A stretch of DNA of 64,000 nucleotides, taken from positions 60,343,894 to 60,407,893 of the forward strand of contig OY726574.1 of NCBI GenBank assembly GCA_963383645.1, written 5' to 3'. A model generated the notes under the pieces. That model saw only the letters and a list, made by a program, of their open reading frames with translations. It made no database searches and was not told where the DNA came from. Below are positions 43,600 through 54,560 of the stretch, piece by piece. Position 1 is the stretch's first letter. Every line of letters starts with the position of its first letter. This stretch comes from Muscardinus avellanarius. Lineage: Eukaryota; Chordata; Mammalia; Rodentia; Gliridae. The position numbers and the translations under genes are program-made.

Positions 43600-44050
43600 T
43601 CTGTCTTTACCACTTCTGCGCTGTTCTGACCATAATATCTGACAAGAAATACTTAGAAAGAAAGCTTTATTTTGGCTTCTGGTTTCAAGGGTCCAGTTTA
43701 AGGTTAGATTGCTCCAAGGCAGAAACATCATGGCTGCAGGGCATAGGGTGAAGAGAGCTGCTCCACTTATGGTGACTTAGGGTGCATGGGAGGCAGAGGG
43801 AGCGAGACAGAGAGGAGAGGAGGAGAAGACCAGCCCTTCCAGGGCGAGCCTCCAGTGACCTGCCTCCTCCAGCTGGGCCTCTCCCAGGGGTCCCTCCAGC
43901 CGTCAGTGGATCAACCCACAGAGGAGGTGAAGTCTCATGAGCCAGTCATTTCCTAACATTCCCACTTTGGCACTGCTGCCCTGGGGACCGCCCTTTCAAC
44001 ACCGGAGTCGACGGGGGAGCCTTCTAGATGCAAACCATCACATGATCCTA
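43600..44050 (-). mobile_element. MaLR-like LTR, reverse orientation
   Basis: CTTTATTTTGGCTTCTGGTTTC, ACATCATGGCTGCAGGGC, GGAGCGAGACAGAGAGG, CCAGTGACCTGCCTCCTCC and CCTTTCAACACCGG. Same family wording as the copies at 27.6 and 31.8 kb. Confidence 0.65.
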
Positions 44051-44434
44051 AACCTACCATTAGGAAACTGAAGAGGTGCTACCAAACACATGACCGTGTC
44101 CAAAGGACCCCATCCCCTTTCCTCAGGTCTTGTTTGCCAAGGTAGAAAATTCTTATCTAAGTATTAAGAGTCTGACTTCAGACTACACTTACTTCTCATA
44201 GCATAGCTGTGATCTAACTTCATTGCCCAGACCTTTCAGGTTTTCTTCTCTGGTCCTCAGTTCTAGAAGCACATAGTCTATATCTTGAATTTCCACCCCA
44301 CTCATCTGTGTGTTCTCTCCATGGATGGGCTGGATGCTCCTGGAGCTGGTGGAGAAGTCGATGAGCTGCTGGGGCCATTCCCCCTACCCTGTAGATAGGG
44401 AAGGAGGGATCCTGTGATCTCAGGACACAGGGGC

Positions 44435-44575
44435 CTGAGATGGGGGACTTGTAGATTTGAGGCCAGTGCGTGGTAACTTAGACCCTGTTTCAAAACAAAA
44501 TAGAGGTGCGACTCAATGGGGTGTAACTAAAAGGCAGAAACCCTGGGATCCATCCCCAATAACACACAAAAAAGG
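44435..44575 (+). mobile_element. 5'-truncated B1-dID SINE
   Basis: Starts in the middle of the B1 half (GTAGATTTGAGGCCAGTG) and continues through GACCCTGTTTC to CCATCCCCAATAACAC. Confidence 0.8.
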
Positions 44576-44979
44576 AGAAAAAGATAAAGAAGCACAGTTA
44601 GGGGCCGGGGAGAGGACTTGGGAAGTACAACAGCTCCACCCTCTCTCTTCCCTCCTTGCTGTTTTTGCAGTCTTGTTTTTGTTTAATTTGGGGTTAGGGA
44701 AGGAAAGTCTCAAAGTGAAGAAATAATTGTCAATAAATACACTCTGTCCAGTCTTTTAGGCCTACAGTGACATTGGCCTATTTTTTCTTGGCTGTTTTCT
44801 TCAATCACGACTTTTAACAAAGGCAGTGTTCTCCAGACACTTGGGATGTGGATGATAAAATAGACTTCTGTAAACTTTAAGTTGCCCATGGAAGGAACTC
44901 TCATAGGCATAAAAGACTAAGACTGAATGTTTCAGTGAATGGAAGGCAACTGGATCAATTGCTGATTATTTTCTTTCGT

Positions 44980-45278
44980 TTTTAGTGCTGGGATCAAAAC
45001 TATGATTGTGCCCGGTAGTCAAGCACTCTACTCCTCAGCTGCACCTTCAGTTCTACTGAAAAAAATATATTTTTTTTTGTTTTGGGGATCAAACCTGAGA
45101 GCATTCTACCTCTGATCTACATCCCCAGTTCTTTTTTTTTTTTTTAATTTTAAACAGGGTCTCACTAGGTTGCTGAGAATCTTGCTAAGTTAGTGAGGCT
45201 GTACTGGAACCTGTAATCCTCCTGTCTCAGCCTCCTAAGTACTGGGATTACAGGTATGCACCATCATGCCCAGCTTAC
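44980..45278 (-). mobile_element. ID-like fragment followed by a B1-dID SINE
   Basis: A stand-alone right half at 44980-45055 (TTAGTGCTGGGATCAAAAC...CAGCTGCACC) and a full reverse element at 45065-45278 (TTTGGGGATCAAACCTGAG ... ATGCACCATCATGCCCAGC). Confidence 0.83.
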
Positions 45279-45484
45279 TGAAGTTTTCTGATATTAGGGA
45301 AAAAACCTAATACAACTTGGCATGTTTTCTAGAACTTTCTAGGCATTTCTTATGCTCCAGGGCCCATGAATATAGGTGTGCAAGCCCATGTTCAGGCGCC
45401 CAGTCCTCAGCGAGACATGGGTTGAGGTAGTGCAGAACTGAACATTTAAACTCAGATACACTTTTATTTAATTTTAGTGACCAT

Positions 45485-45600
45485 TAATTCAGCACTTACT
45501 GTGTTGCAGGCATTGGGATGAGAAGGGATCCTGCCTTCAAAGGTTTTTCAGTCTAGAGGCAGCCATAAGATAAATAATAAATAAATAAACCAAGGAGATA
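45485..45600. mobile_element. L2-like fragment
   Basis: AATTCAGCACTTACTGTGTTGC, GCATTGGGATGAGAAGGGATCC and GATAAATAATAAATAAATAAAC resemble the L2 'size-exchange' wording common in mammals. Confidence 0.5.
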
Positions 45601-46204
45601 GGCCAGGACAAGTAAAACAGACCCGTGGGCGCAGAGGGCAGGGCATGGCTGTGGGGGGCTCTGGGAGCTAAAGGCACGGACAGCGGCCCCTGAGCTGAAT
45701 TGTGAGGGAGAAATGCCCTACCAAATACAGCTACACATGGGATGAAACCAATTATTTCAGGCATCTCCTTCGGTACATTATTAAATTTTTTCTAAAGGAA
45801 CGATCATTATTGAAAGTGACTAGCAGATACTTGACACAAACATAATTCAAGCATGCCTGCTCTCTGACGCCCGAGCTCTCTGTTCATCTACTATGGCTGG
45901 CACTTCGTTTCTTGGCTACAGCCATTTTGAATTCGCCTTCAGGGATTCGCTGTGGAATTAGCTGAACACTTGGTTGATGTTCCAGGCTTGTTAGGCTGAG
46001 ATGTGCTTCTTGCCATACAGCTCACCATCTCCCTGGAAGAGGCTCAGGTAAGTAAGTGACCTAGAACACAGGTATGCACAGCATCTAAGAATGAGTGTGT
46101 AACCCTAGCTAGCATGGGAACCAGGCAAGCTCTCTTTGAATGAATAATATGGGGATAAAATTTTGAAAGATAATTGAATTTGGAATTTCATCATTTGACT
46201 GATT

Positions 46205-46498
46205 GGTACTGAGGATGGAACGCAGGGTCTTGTGCGTGAAAAACACATGCTCTACCACCAAACTACGCTATCAGTCTCTAGAATTGATTTTATTTATTTT
46301 ATGGTACTGGGGATTGAATTCAAGGGAATTCTACCTCCAAGCTATACCCTCAGCCTTTTTTATTTTTTGTTTTAAAACAGGGTCTTGCCAGGTTGCTAAG
46401 GGCCTTGCTAGATTGCTGAGGCTGGCCTCAAACCTGTGATCCTCTTGTCTCAGCCTCTTGAGTACTGGGATTACAAGCGTGTGCCACCATACCCAACT
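46205..46498 (-). mobile_element. ID-like fragment and full B1-dID SINE
   Basis: 46205-46280 (GGTACTGAGGATGGAACGCAGG...CTCTACCACC) is a right half only. 46300-46498 (ATGGTACTGGGGATTGAATTC ... GTGCCACCATACCC) is complete. Confidence 0.86.
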
Positions 46499-46574
46499 CT
46501 TATACTCCATTTTAAGAACACTTATTTGGAGTCCTTTAGAAAATTATCTTAAATCATCATTAAAATTGTATTGA

Positions 46575-46915
46575 ATCCATGTGCAATGAAGCATGGCTGT
46601 AATCTCAGTATTGGGAGCCTGAGCTAGGAGGATCACTCCAGCAACTTAGCAAGAACCTCTGGGACTTAAACCATTTTTCAAAATTTTAAATAAAGAGGGC
46701 TAGGGATATCCAGGCTTGGTGGCACACACTTGTAATCCCAACATTTGGGAGGCTGGGACAGCAGGATGGCGGTTCGTGGACAGCCTTAGCTACTTAGTGA
46801 GGCCCTGTGCAACTCAGTGAGACCCTTTTTCAAAATAAAGAATAAAAAATGGGTCTAGGAGTGTAGGTCAGAGGTAGAATGCCCCTGATTTCCATCAGTC
46901 TTAAGTACCTAAGAA
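46575..46915 (+). mobile_element. Old B1 fragment and full B1-dID SINE
   Basis: A shortened left half (46575-46705, GCATGGCTGTAATCTCAG) is followed by a complete element (46710-46915, CAGGCTTGGTGGCACACACTTG ... GATTTCCATCAG). Confidence 0.82.
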
Positions 46916-47204
46916 GAAAGTTATATTGGACACTTCTTTCATGCCAGGGATTTGTAAGGTACTAGGAACACAATAGGCTTCTAATATTGTTTTTGCATGT
47001 GGACCACATATGTAACAGTGGCCCCCAACATTACATCATCTGTCTGTGTCATAGTAGTCTTCATTTTCCTAAGTACACTCTGTGATGTTCACACAATGTC
47101 AACATCACCTAACTCCACATTTCTCAGAATCTATTTATCATTAAGTGACAAGAGACTGTGTTTCCTTACAAGTAGTTTGTTATAGCAGAGAGCTGCCTTA
47201 ATAG

Positions 47205-47395
47205 CACACATTGTCCTAAAGTCTTCCCGTCTGGATTAATTCATTTAAGATGCACGGTGATACTGCGAGATCAGCTCCATTATCCAGCTCTGGGGAAGCT
47301 GAGGCCCAGTGAGGTCAACACCTCACCTGAGGTTGCATAGTCAGAAGTAGGCTTTGCACTTGGGGAGCCTCGTCCACAAGCTCAGCTCTTGACCT
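47205..47395 (+). mobile_element. MIR relic
   Basis: GATACTGCGAGATCAGCTCC, GAAGCTGAGGCCCAGTGAGG, CACCTGAGGTTGCATAGTCAG and GCTCAGCTCTTGACCTG follow the MIR core and 3' order. Confidence 0.75.
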
Positions 47396-47399
47396 GTTG

Positions 47400-48245
47400 C
47401 CTCCTGGGTTTATAAGGAAGTGGACCAGAGCTCACAAAGACGGCCCTCCTGGGAGGGGAGATTAGCGGGCCATGTGATGCAGCAGTGATGTGCAGCAGCC
47501 CGCACATCACCTCTGTCAACTCCACTATTTCCATCCTTAGAAGTAGGGAGAATAATGCCCTATACATGTGTTGTCAAGATGTAGTAACTGTGACCTGGGA
47601 ACCACATGACACAGTGCTGGGCCCAACCTGGGTGTTTAATAAATATAGTTTTCTTTTCCCTTATTGTCCCACAGTCACATAAACACCAACCCATGTGTAT
47701 ATTTTCCTCTCAGGTCCTCTCTTCGGAGAGAATACATGAGAGAGCATGATTTTCCTTGTCCTGTGCAGTGGGCTTGCAGCTCAAGTTTCTATACCTAGCT
47801 GTAGTATCTTTTCCTTATTCCAAGATATGGGGGGCTGTTTTGGTTTGGGAACTGAATTGATCCCTTTACCCTCTGGGTCAGAAGAAGCCAGGTGTCTGTG
47901 CTGGGCTCAGCTCTGCCTGCTTATCTTTGTGCCGCTGAGAGAGACCTTAGAGAGGTCTTCTCTCTCACTGCCATGAGGCTGTTTGCCCTGTGCTATCACC
48001 CCAGCAGGGAGAATACTGCTGGAGTCCTCTGCAGCGCTCACAGAAGAACCACACTATTGTTTCCTCCAGGTGTATTTTTTTCTGACTCAGTTTATACTCA
48101 GAGAGAGAAACAAACAAAACCCCATATAGAAATAAAATATCATTCCTATAAGTAGAGGTCTTGTTAAAATACACATTCCTGCCACATGAAGGCACAGGTA
48201 GAAACTGGCAGACATTCCTCTCAAGCTTGTGCAGAATCAAAGGGC
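47400..48245. other. Unique intron sequence
   Basis: No repeat recognised. Overlapping frames of 61-123 codons in four phases have no recognisable product. Confidence 0.45.
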
Positions 48246-48251
48246 GAGATG

Positions 48252-48575
48252 TGAGCCGGGCATGCGAGTCACCTGTAATCCCAGCTCCTTGGGCCGCTGG
48301 GGTAGAAGGAGCGCATACTGGAGGCTGCGTGAGCACTTAGTGAGACCCCGTCTCAAAATCAAGAAAAAAGGGTTGAGTTTTAGCTCAGTGTGTCAGGCCT
48401 TGGGTTAAATCCCTAGCACAACACAGGAAGAAAGAAAAAAAGAAAGAGGGAGAGAGGAAGAGAGAGGGAAAGAGAGGGAGAGAGAAAGAAAAGAAAAGAA
48501 AAGAAAAGAAAAGGAAAGAAAAGAAAGAAAGAGAGAAAGGAAGGAGGGGAGAAAAAAGGAAAGAAACTAGCTTTG
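48252..48575 (+). mobile_element. B1-dID SINE with GA-rich tail
   Basis: GTGAGCCGGGCATGCGAGTCACCTG ... TTAAATCCCTAGCACAAC at 48252-48424, then AAAG/GAGA purine repeats to 48575. The B1 middle is short (GGGCCGCTGGGGTAGAAGG). Confidence 0.85.
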
Positions 48576-48720
48576 CAACCTTGGCACACTAAACACCTGT
48601 GCTTCTGTGTCCCCATTTGTAACATGATGTGGCAGCAGTACAATCTCAGGATGGTAGCGTGGAAGTTTCATTGATATGTATAAACACTTAGAACACTCTC
48701 ATGCAGCCAGTGCCTTAAGT

Positions 48721-48768
<48 letters not shown>
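48721..48768. repeat. (GT)n microsatellite
   Basis: About 23 GT units, followed by a stub TTTTACTGGAGATTTAAC that may be a residual SINE right half in reverse. Confidence 0.96.
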
Positions 48769-49024
48769 TTTTACTGGAGATTTAACTGGTGAGCGCTATG
48801 AGATCTGGCCAGGAGGTCATGCCAGAGGAGGACCACAAACAAAGGAACAAAGAAAAAGAAACAGCCCCTGACCACTGCCCTCCCCGAGATGACCTGCCCT
48901 CGCACACCTGCCAGCTCCTGGCGCGTGGGCTCTCTCCCTCTCAGATGCCTTCTTCCAGGTTTTATTCCTAAATGAAGCCTGTTCCCTGCTGTTGGCCTCT
49001 GCTTTCTTTGCCCCCAGATTTCCC

Positions 49025-49253
49025 AACAGAACCCAGAGGCATTCTACCTCTGAGCTACACCCACAGCCCGATTTCACTTTTCATTTTGAGACAGAGTCTC
49101 ACTATGTTTCTGAGGCCCTTACCTCCAAAATTCCAAAAGAAAAAAGTACTGAAGGCCTCACTAAATTGATGAAGTTAGCCTCGAACCTCTATCCTCCTAT
49201 CTCAGCCTCCCAAGTACTGGGATTCTAAGCAATTGCCACCATGCCAGGCCCTT
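49025..49253 (-). mobile_element. B1-dID SINE with internal 40-bp insertion
   Basis: ACCCAGAGGCATTCTACCTC ... GCCACCATGCCAGGCC. Between CTGAGGCC and GGCCTCACTAAATTG lies an extra TTACCTCCAAAATTCC... segment containing a poly-A run. Confidence 0.85.
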
Positions 49254-49259
49254 AAAATG

Positions 49260-49885
49260 TTTCATTATTATATTTTTAAGCCTGGTGTGATATCTTAATT
49301 ATACACGACTCTCTACAAAAGGGTAGCTGATACTTTGGCTTTTTTATATATGAAACATACACACTTGAGGAAAATAAAAGTGATTTTTTTAATTAATGAT
49401 CAGTAATTATCAAAAGTAAGAGCATAACCTGTTAAGCCAGGCAAATAACTTGTTCACCCTAAAGACAGAGTCATGCTTTATTTTGTTATTTGTTCTGTGT
49501 AAAATGCATATGTGCTTAAATAATAAAGGCGACATTCATGACTTACATTGTTTTCTGTAGAAGAATTACCAAAGACTGTTGTTGACAACTTACACTATTG
49601 AAAGTTAGCAATAAAATCAGGCCTGGGGAGGAACGCTGCATAAACAGTCACCCTCTGACTCCGTGCCCTCAGTACACAGCTGAGTTAATAATCATTGACA
49701 TATAACCACCCTGGCCAGAGCTGGCTGTTCAGAGCTTACTATAAACAAGAACGTCTTGCTAGCATGGACTCAGAGCACATTTCCTCCTGACAATCATTCT
49801 TGCTGTTTTACTCCCCAGTAACCATTTTGGAATTGCTGGTCTTGTCAAGAAAACTTTAGTTTTACTAACAAACTTTTTTCATTTG
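49260..49885. other. Unique intron sequence
   Basis: AT-rich at first, then moderately GC-rich. Nothing recognised. Confidence 0.45.
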
Positions 49886-49891
49886 ATAAAG

Positions 49892-49954
49892 GAGAAGGAG
49901 GAGGAGGGGGAGGAGGGGGAAGAGGAGGAGGAAGAGGAGGAGGAGGAGGAGGAA

Positions 49955-50025
<71 letters not shown>

Positions 50026-50062
50026 GGAGGAGGGGGAAGAGGAGGAGGAGGAGGAGGAGGAA

Positions 50063-50093
<31 letters not shown>

Positions 50094-50114
50094 CGGAGGA
50101 GGAGGAAGAGGAGG
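49892..50114. repeat. Long GGA/GAA polypurine array
   Basis: About 220 bases of almost pure purine on + (GAG, GGA and GAA triplets) with a single C near 50094. All frames stay open because no stop contains only the available bases in phase; poly-Glu, poly-Ser and poly-Leu/Pro frames are artefacts. Confidence 0.97.
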
Positions 50115-50117
50115 TGA

Positions 50118-50300
50118 CTGATGAGTGTGGTGGTGCACACTTGTAATTCCAGTACTTGGGAGGCTGAGAAAGGAAGATCACAGGTTTGAGACTAGCCTCA
50201 GCAACTTAGACCCTGTTTCAAAGTAAAAAAATAATAAAAATAAAAAGATCTGGGGATGTAGTTGAGAGGTAGAAAGATCTTGGGTTTAATCACCAATACG
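50118..50300 (+). mobile_element. B1-dID SINE adjoining the GGA array
   Basis: GACTGATGAGTGTGGTGGTGC ... GGTTTAATCACCAATACG. The B1 start abuts the polypurine array, so the array may have arisen upstream of the insertion rather than from its tail. Confidence 0.87.
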
Positions 50301-50309
50301 GGGGGAGAG

Positions 50310-50508
50310 GGGAGCCAAGCAGGTGGTGCACGCTTGTAATCCCAGGAGGATCACAAGTTCAAGGCCAGACTCAGCAACATAGTGAGGCCTTCTGCAACTT
50401 GCTGAGACCCTGTTTCAAAAATAAAAGAACAAAATAGGACTGGGGGTATAGTTACTTCAGAGGAAGAATGTCCCTGGTTTCCATCCTCAGTATACCTCCT
50501 CTACACAC

Positions 50509-50550
<42 letters not shown>
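50310..50550 (+). mobile_element. B1-dID SINE with (CA)n tail
   Basis: GCCAAGCAGGTGGTGCACGC ... CCATCCTCAGTATACC, missing part of the early B1 half, then about 22 CA units at 50506-50550. Confidence 0.88.
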
Positions 50551-50553
<3 letters not shown>

Positions 50554-50644
50554 AATCTTAAGATCTTGACACTAATATTAAAGCCTAATTAAAACTTGAA
50601 AGAATTGAAAATAGAGGTAGGGAGTTTAGGAGGTAGGTCAAAAC

Positions 50645-50960
50645 ACCAACTGGGTTATCAGAGACACTGCTTCATTCGTACCAACCTGGCACCCTCCGGG
50701 GAGTCAGCCGGCCGCAGGGTAAGGGACTGATGGGCTACACAGAGTTGCTCATAGTCCTGATTGGCTGGCTGAGTCACAGAGCGGATCAGAAGTACTGATG
50801 TTTTATAGTCATGCCGATTCTCTTGCGACATCTGCAGTCTCACGATATTGGGAGTCTCAAGGCACCTGGATTCTTGCTATATCTCCGCTTGCAGGGTTCC
50901 GCCTCCTGTTCCTGCTGTGAGATCGCATGGGGGAGGGGAGAGACCCGACTTATCAAAACT
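50645..50960. other. CpG-rich block of unknown origin
   Basis: About a dozen CpGs in 300 bases within otherwise CpG-poor intron. It contains GATTGGCTGGCTGAGTCAC (a CCAAT-box complement next to an AP-1-like TGAGTCA) and TTTTATAG about 45 bases later, an arrangement like a retroviral LTR or a small promoter. No terminal repeats or target duplication were found. Confidence 0.4.
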
Positions 50961-51117
50961 TGCTTGTAATCAAGGGTATTAGTTAATGATAACTGAATCA
51001 TGTATATCTCTGTCCCCTTTGCTTCTTTCTCCCTTCTGCTCTCTCTCTCTGGTACTAAGAGATAGTCTTAGGGATTTTTCTTTTTATCCCTTGTGGCAAA
51101 AGAACTTGTTTTGTGCA

Positions 51118-51256
51118 TTACTGGTTATTGAATTCAGGGACATTCCTCCTCTGAGCTACTTCCCCAGCCCTATCTTTTATGTTTTATTTTGAAATGGGGT
51201 CTCACTAAGTTGCTGAGGCTGGTTAGGATTACAGGTGCGCGTCAGGACACCCAGCA
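51118..51256 (-). mobile_element. B1-dID SINE with shortened B1 half
   Basis: TACTGGTTATTGAATTCAGGG, GAGCTACTTCCCCAGCCC, GGGGTCTCACTAAGTTGCTGAGGC, then a jump to GGATTACAGGTGCGC. Confidence 0.86.
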
Positions 51257-51259
51257 CAT

Positions 51260-51945
51260 AAGGACTTTTGAGAACAAGATTCTTCAAATTTTTCAGCTGA
51301 AAGAAACCGATGTTACAACCCTTGTTTGTTTGGGTTCCTTCTATCCCTGGATAAGTCTTTCCATGTGGGAAGTACGTTAAAGTCATGAAGGAATGTCCAA
51401 GATGCTTTTATTAATAGAAGGACCATGCCAAGAAGACAAAAGTCTTGAGGCAGAGAGTTGGGCAATAGCTAGTGTTTCCTTTGTTTTCTGTTTCATACAT
51501 TAAGTTTGGAGAGTGTCTATAAATAGGCATAGATGAATTATTTAATTTGAGCAAAAATTAGTAAGGTTTTTGTAAACAATCAAAACTGTCCAAATTTCAT
51601 CTTCTAATTGAGACATAAGTGTGTTGAATTCTAAGCCGCTCCTTCCCTCCACGGTTCCACCCCCCTCGTGGTCATCTTCGACAATCTGTATTTTCCCCTC
51701 ATTTTCATGGCACATATTATCTTCTTAAATTCTTTCTTATTTACTCATTTGTATTTACTACCTTTATTATTATCTGTTAGTCACTAGAGTTAATTCTCAT
51801 GAAGTTAAGCACTTTTTTTCTTGTTCCCGAAAAATCTCAAGTACCTTTAATCATGTCTAGTACATAGTCCAGTACTCAATAAATATTGGTTTAGTGAAGA
51901 AAAAGTGTGGCCATTTTCATGTCAAGTTTCCTTTGTTGTATATTA
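51260..51945. other. Unique intron sequence
   Basis: No SINE. An L2/MIR-like end may sit at 51830-51900 (GTCTAGTACATAGTCCAGTACTC then AATAAATATTGG). Confidence 0.45.
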
Positions 51946-51947
51946 AT

Positions 51948-52437
51948 AGGGGTTATGTTATACATTATACCATGTTTATTTATATCATATAGAAAGGGAT
52001 CATGTGGTACATTATACAATTTTGGAAGAGACTATATTATAAGTTATACCATATTTTTTTTTCTGTACTGAGGATGGAACCCAGGGGCATTCTACCTCCA
52101 AGAGACACCCCCGATCCTATTTTATTCTTTATTTTAAAACAGGGTCTCACTGAGTTGCAGACAGCCTCACTAAGTAGCTGAGGCTATCCGCAATCCAGGA
52201 TCCTCCTGTCTCAGCCTCCCAATTGCTGGGATTACAAGCGTGCACCACCACACCTGGCTTTTTATACCATGCTAAGAGGGATTGTGTTGTACTTTACACT
52301 ATAATTAAAGGGACTTTCTTATATGTTCTACCATATTGGAAGGGACTGTATTATTTTATACCATATTGAGAAGGACTATGTTATATTTTAGACCTTATTA
52401 GAAGGACCTATATATGTCATCCTGTAGTGGAAGACTC
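51948..52437. repeat. AT-rich 31-33-bp degenerate minisatellite split by a SINE
   Basis: Successive units read like AAGGGACTATGTTATA-CTTTATACCATATTGG. About eight copies begin near 51950, 51994, 52025, 52272, 52305, 52339, 52370 and 52402. A reverse SINE interrupts the third copy. Confidence 0.85.
52053..52261 (-). mobile_element. B1-dID SINE inside the AT minisatellite
   Basis: TTTCTGTACTGAGGATGGAACC ... GCACCACCACACCTGGC. TTATACCAT flanks it at 52044-52052 and 52262-52270; this is part of the minisatellite unit, so the apparent duplication could also be two repeat copies. Confidence 0.92.
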
Positions 52438-52529
52438 CAGGGAATTATTTTCATTCTAATTTCCACACTCTCAGTATACTTTGTACAAATAAAATTTTGA
52501 GGAGGCATCATTGAATTCTTTTTAAACCA

Positions 52530-52790
52530 TCTTCTGAGGCTCCCGTTGTTTAAGGAATGAGAAGCAATCCCTAACATGGCTACAAGGCCCTGAGTCTCCT
52601 GTCCTCTCTTCTACAAGGACTTCTCTGCCCCTGCCCTTTTCTAAGCTGCTCAAATGCCCCCACCTGGGCCCTTTGCCCAGGGACACTGGAGTTCCTAATG
52701 GTCCAGCCTTTGGGCCAGCACCTTGCTGCCCTGTCTGTCCCTCCTGAGTGCCATGCTGCCCTCCACCCCCAGCTTGCCAGGGTGCCCGGC
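52530..52790. mobile_element. L2-like fragment
   Basis: GCAATCCCTAACATGGCTACAAGGCCC, CCTTTTCTAAGCTGCTC and GGGCCCTTTGCCCAGGGAC follow the wording of L2 3' sequence. Confidence 0.6.
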
Positions 52791-52864
52791 ATGCTCTGCT
52801 TTTTTTTATCTCAAGACATATATTACCATTTTCTAATTATAATGAGACTGGCTTCTCCTTAGAC

Positions 52865-53080
52865 AGTGATTTTTTTGTGTGTGTTTGATACTGGGGATGG
52901 AACCCAGGGGCTCTCCAGACTATACTCTCAGACCTATTTTATACTTTATTTGGAAACAGGGTTTCACTAAGTTTCTGAGAGCCTCACTAAGTAGCTGAGG
53001 CTGGCTTCAGAACTGTGAGATCCTCCTGTCTCAGCCTCCCAAGTGCTGGGATTACAGACATGTGCCACCATGTCCAGAAT
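52865..53080 (-). mobile_element. B1-dID SINE, GGAAACAGGG subtype
   Basis: TTTGATACTGGGGATGGAACC, then CTCTCCAGACTATACTCTC and TATTTGGAAACAGGG ... GTGCCACCATGTCC. Confidence 0.9.
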
Positions 53081-53204
53081 TCTACATAGTTATGGTGTTC
53101 CATGGATTTTTGAATACATGTATACATTGTGTTGTGTTTTAGTCAGGGTAAGCGAACCTGTCTCCTCAGACAGTTACCATTTCTTTAAGGTGAAAATATT
53201 CTCT

Positions 53205-53404
53205 ATCTTTTTTTTTTTTTTTTTTTGGTGGTACTGGGGATGTAAGCCTTCTACCTCTGTGCTACACTCCCAGACCTATTTTATATTGGAAATTTTATTT
53301 TGAAACAGGGTCTCTTAAGCCAGCGAGGGGCTGTGAATCTGTGCCATCCTCCTGTCTCTGCCTCCCGAGCGCGGGGATTACCAGCATGGCCACCACGCCC
53401 GGCG
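53205..53404 (-). mobile_element. Young GC-rich B1-dID subtype
   Basis: CTTCTACCTCTGTGCTACACTCCC, GGTCTCTTAAGCCAGCGAGG, CCCGAGCGCGGGGATTACC and GCCACCACGCCCGGCG. Imperfect flanks ATTCTCTATCTTTT / ATTCCCTGTATCTTTT suggest a target duplication. Confidence 0.93.
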
Positions 53405-53589
53405 GATTCCCTGTATCTTTTTGCAGTATTCAGTACACTCTTGTTATCCACGGTCACCTTACTGTGCAACCTCTCACCAGAACTTCTTACTCCATCTAGC
53501 TGGCTTGGTGCCGAGGGACCAGTTTCTCCCTACTCCTCCTTCTCCCCAGCCTCCACCGGCTCCCATTCTGCTCTCAGCTTGTAGGAGGC

Positions 53590-54000
53590 CAACTCTTTAG
53601 ATTCCACTTGTGAAAGAGAGCTTGCATCCTTGCCTGTCTGTGCCTGGCTCATATCTCTAGTTCTGTCCACCTTGTCACAAATGACCGGATATCGTTCTTT
53701 TTCATGGCTGGCTTGTATTCCATGACGTATGGATGTGTTCATTTCCCCCTTATCCGTTCATGAGTTGATAGACACAGGTATTTCCCTTGTGTACAACCTA
53801 CTGTGAACAGTGCTCGGAAATGCAAGCGTCTCTTCAACATGGTGGGCACAGGAGGAGAATAGCTGGGTCATATGGTAGTCCTATTTTCAACTTTCTGAGT
53901 CCTCACCACTCTGGTTCCAGTAATGACGTACTAATTTACACTTCTACCGACAGTGTGCAAGAGGTCCCTTTTCTCCAAGTCCTCCCTGGCTCGTGTTATC
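53590..54000 (-). mobile_element. L1 ORF2 fragment, antisense
   Basis: GGCTTGTATTCCATGACG, CTACTGTGAACAGTGCTCGG, GAATAGCTGGGTCATATGGTAG and CTTCTACCGACAGTGTGCAAGAGG are the complement of the L1 ORF2 end region. Broken, non-coding. Confidence 0.82.
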
Positions 54001-54009
54001 TTTCAGACA

Positions 54010-54130
54010 GTACTCTTGATAAAGGCAGGGACCGTGTCTGTCTCTGCTAGCCATTATCCCTCTTATCTCCAACATGGGGCCTGGTACCTGGCAGGCGCTC
54101 AAAAGTAGCTATTGAATGAGGAGTCCTTTT
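54010..54130. mobile_element. L2/MIR-like fragment
   Basis: AAGGCAGGGACCGTGTCTG, GGGGCCTGGTACCTGGCAGGCGCTC and CTATTGAATGAG are the usual ending of an L2-type element. Confidence 0.6.
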
Positions 54131-54364
54131 TTCTATCTGCTCACCAGCCTAAGTCGAGCTGAAGTGTGCCATCAGCCCCAGAGACGCCACCCCTGCCCTG
54201 GAGAGGGTAAGTTTCCTTCTGGTTTCTTCTCCTTTTCTTCTCCCTGGCCACCTGCCTTCCCTATCCACGTCCCATAGACCTTACTGAATAATTGCCTCAG
54301 TTAGCAGTTACACAGCTCTTAATACCAGTTGATAGAAATAGGGGAAACAAGAAAATACAGAAAT

Positions 54365-54560
54365 TGGCTGGTGGGATGGTGCACGCCTCCAGTGCCAGCC
54401 ACTTGGGAGGCTGAGACAGGAGTATCTCAAGTTCAAGGCCAGCCTCAGCAACTTAGCAAGAGTCTATCTCAAAATAAAAACTAAAAAATAAAAGGCTGGG
54501 GATCTAGCTCAGAGGTAGAATGCCTCTGGGTTCAATCCCTAGTACAGCCAGAAGAGAAAA
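54365..54560 (+). mobile_element. B1-dID SINE
   Basis: GCTGGTGGGATGGTGCACGCC ... TCAATCCCTAGTACAGCC, with an AAAATAAAAACTAAAAAAT linker. Confidence 0.92.

Noticed and set aside
49845..50181. Poly-Glu, poly-Ser, poly-Leu and poly-Pro frames
   Set aside because: All come from one GGA array read in different frames and strands.
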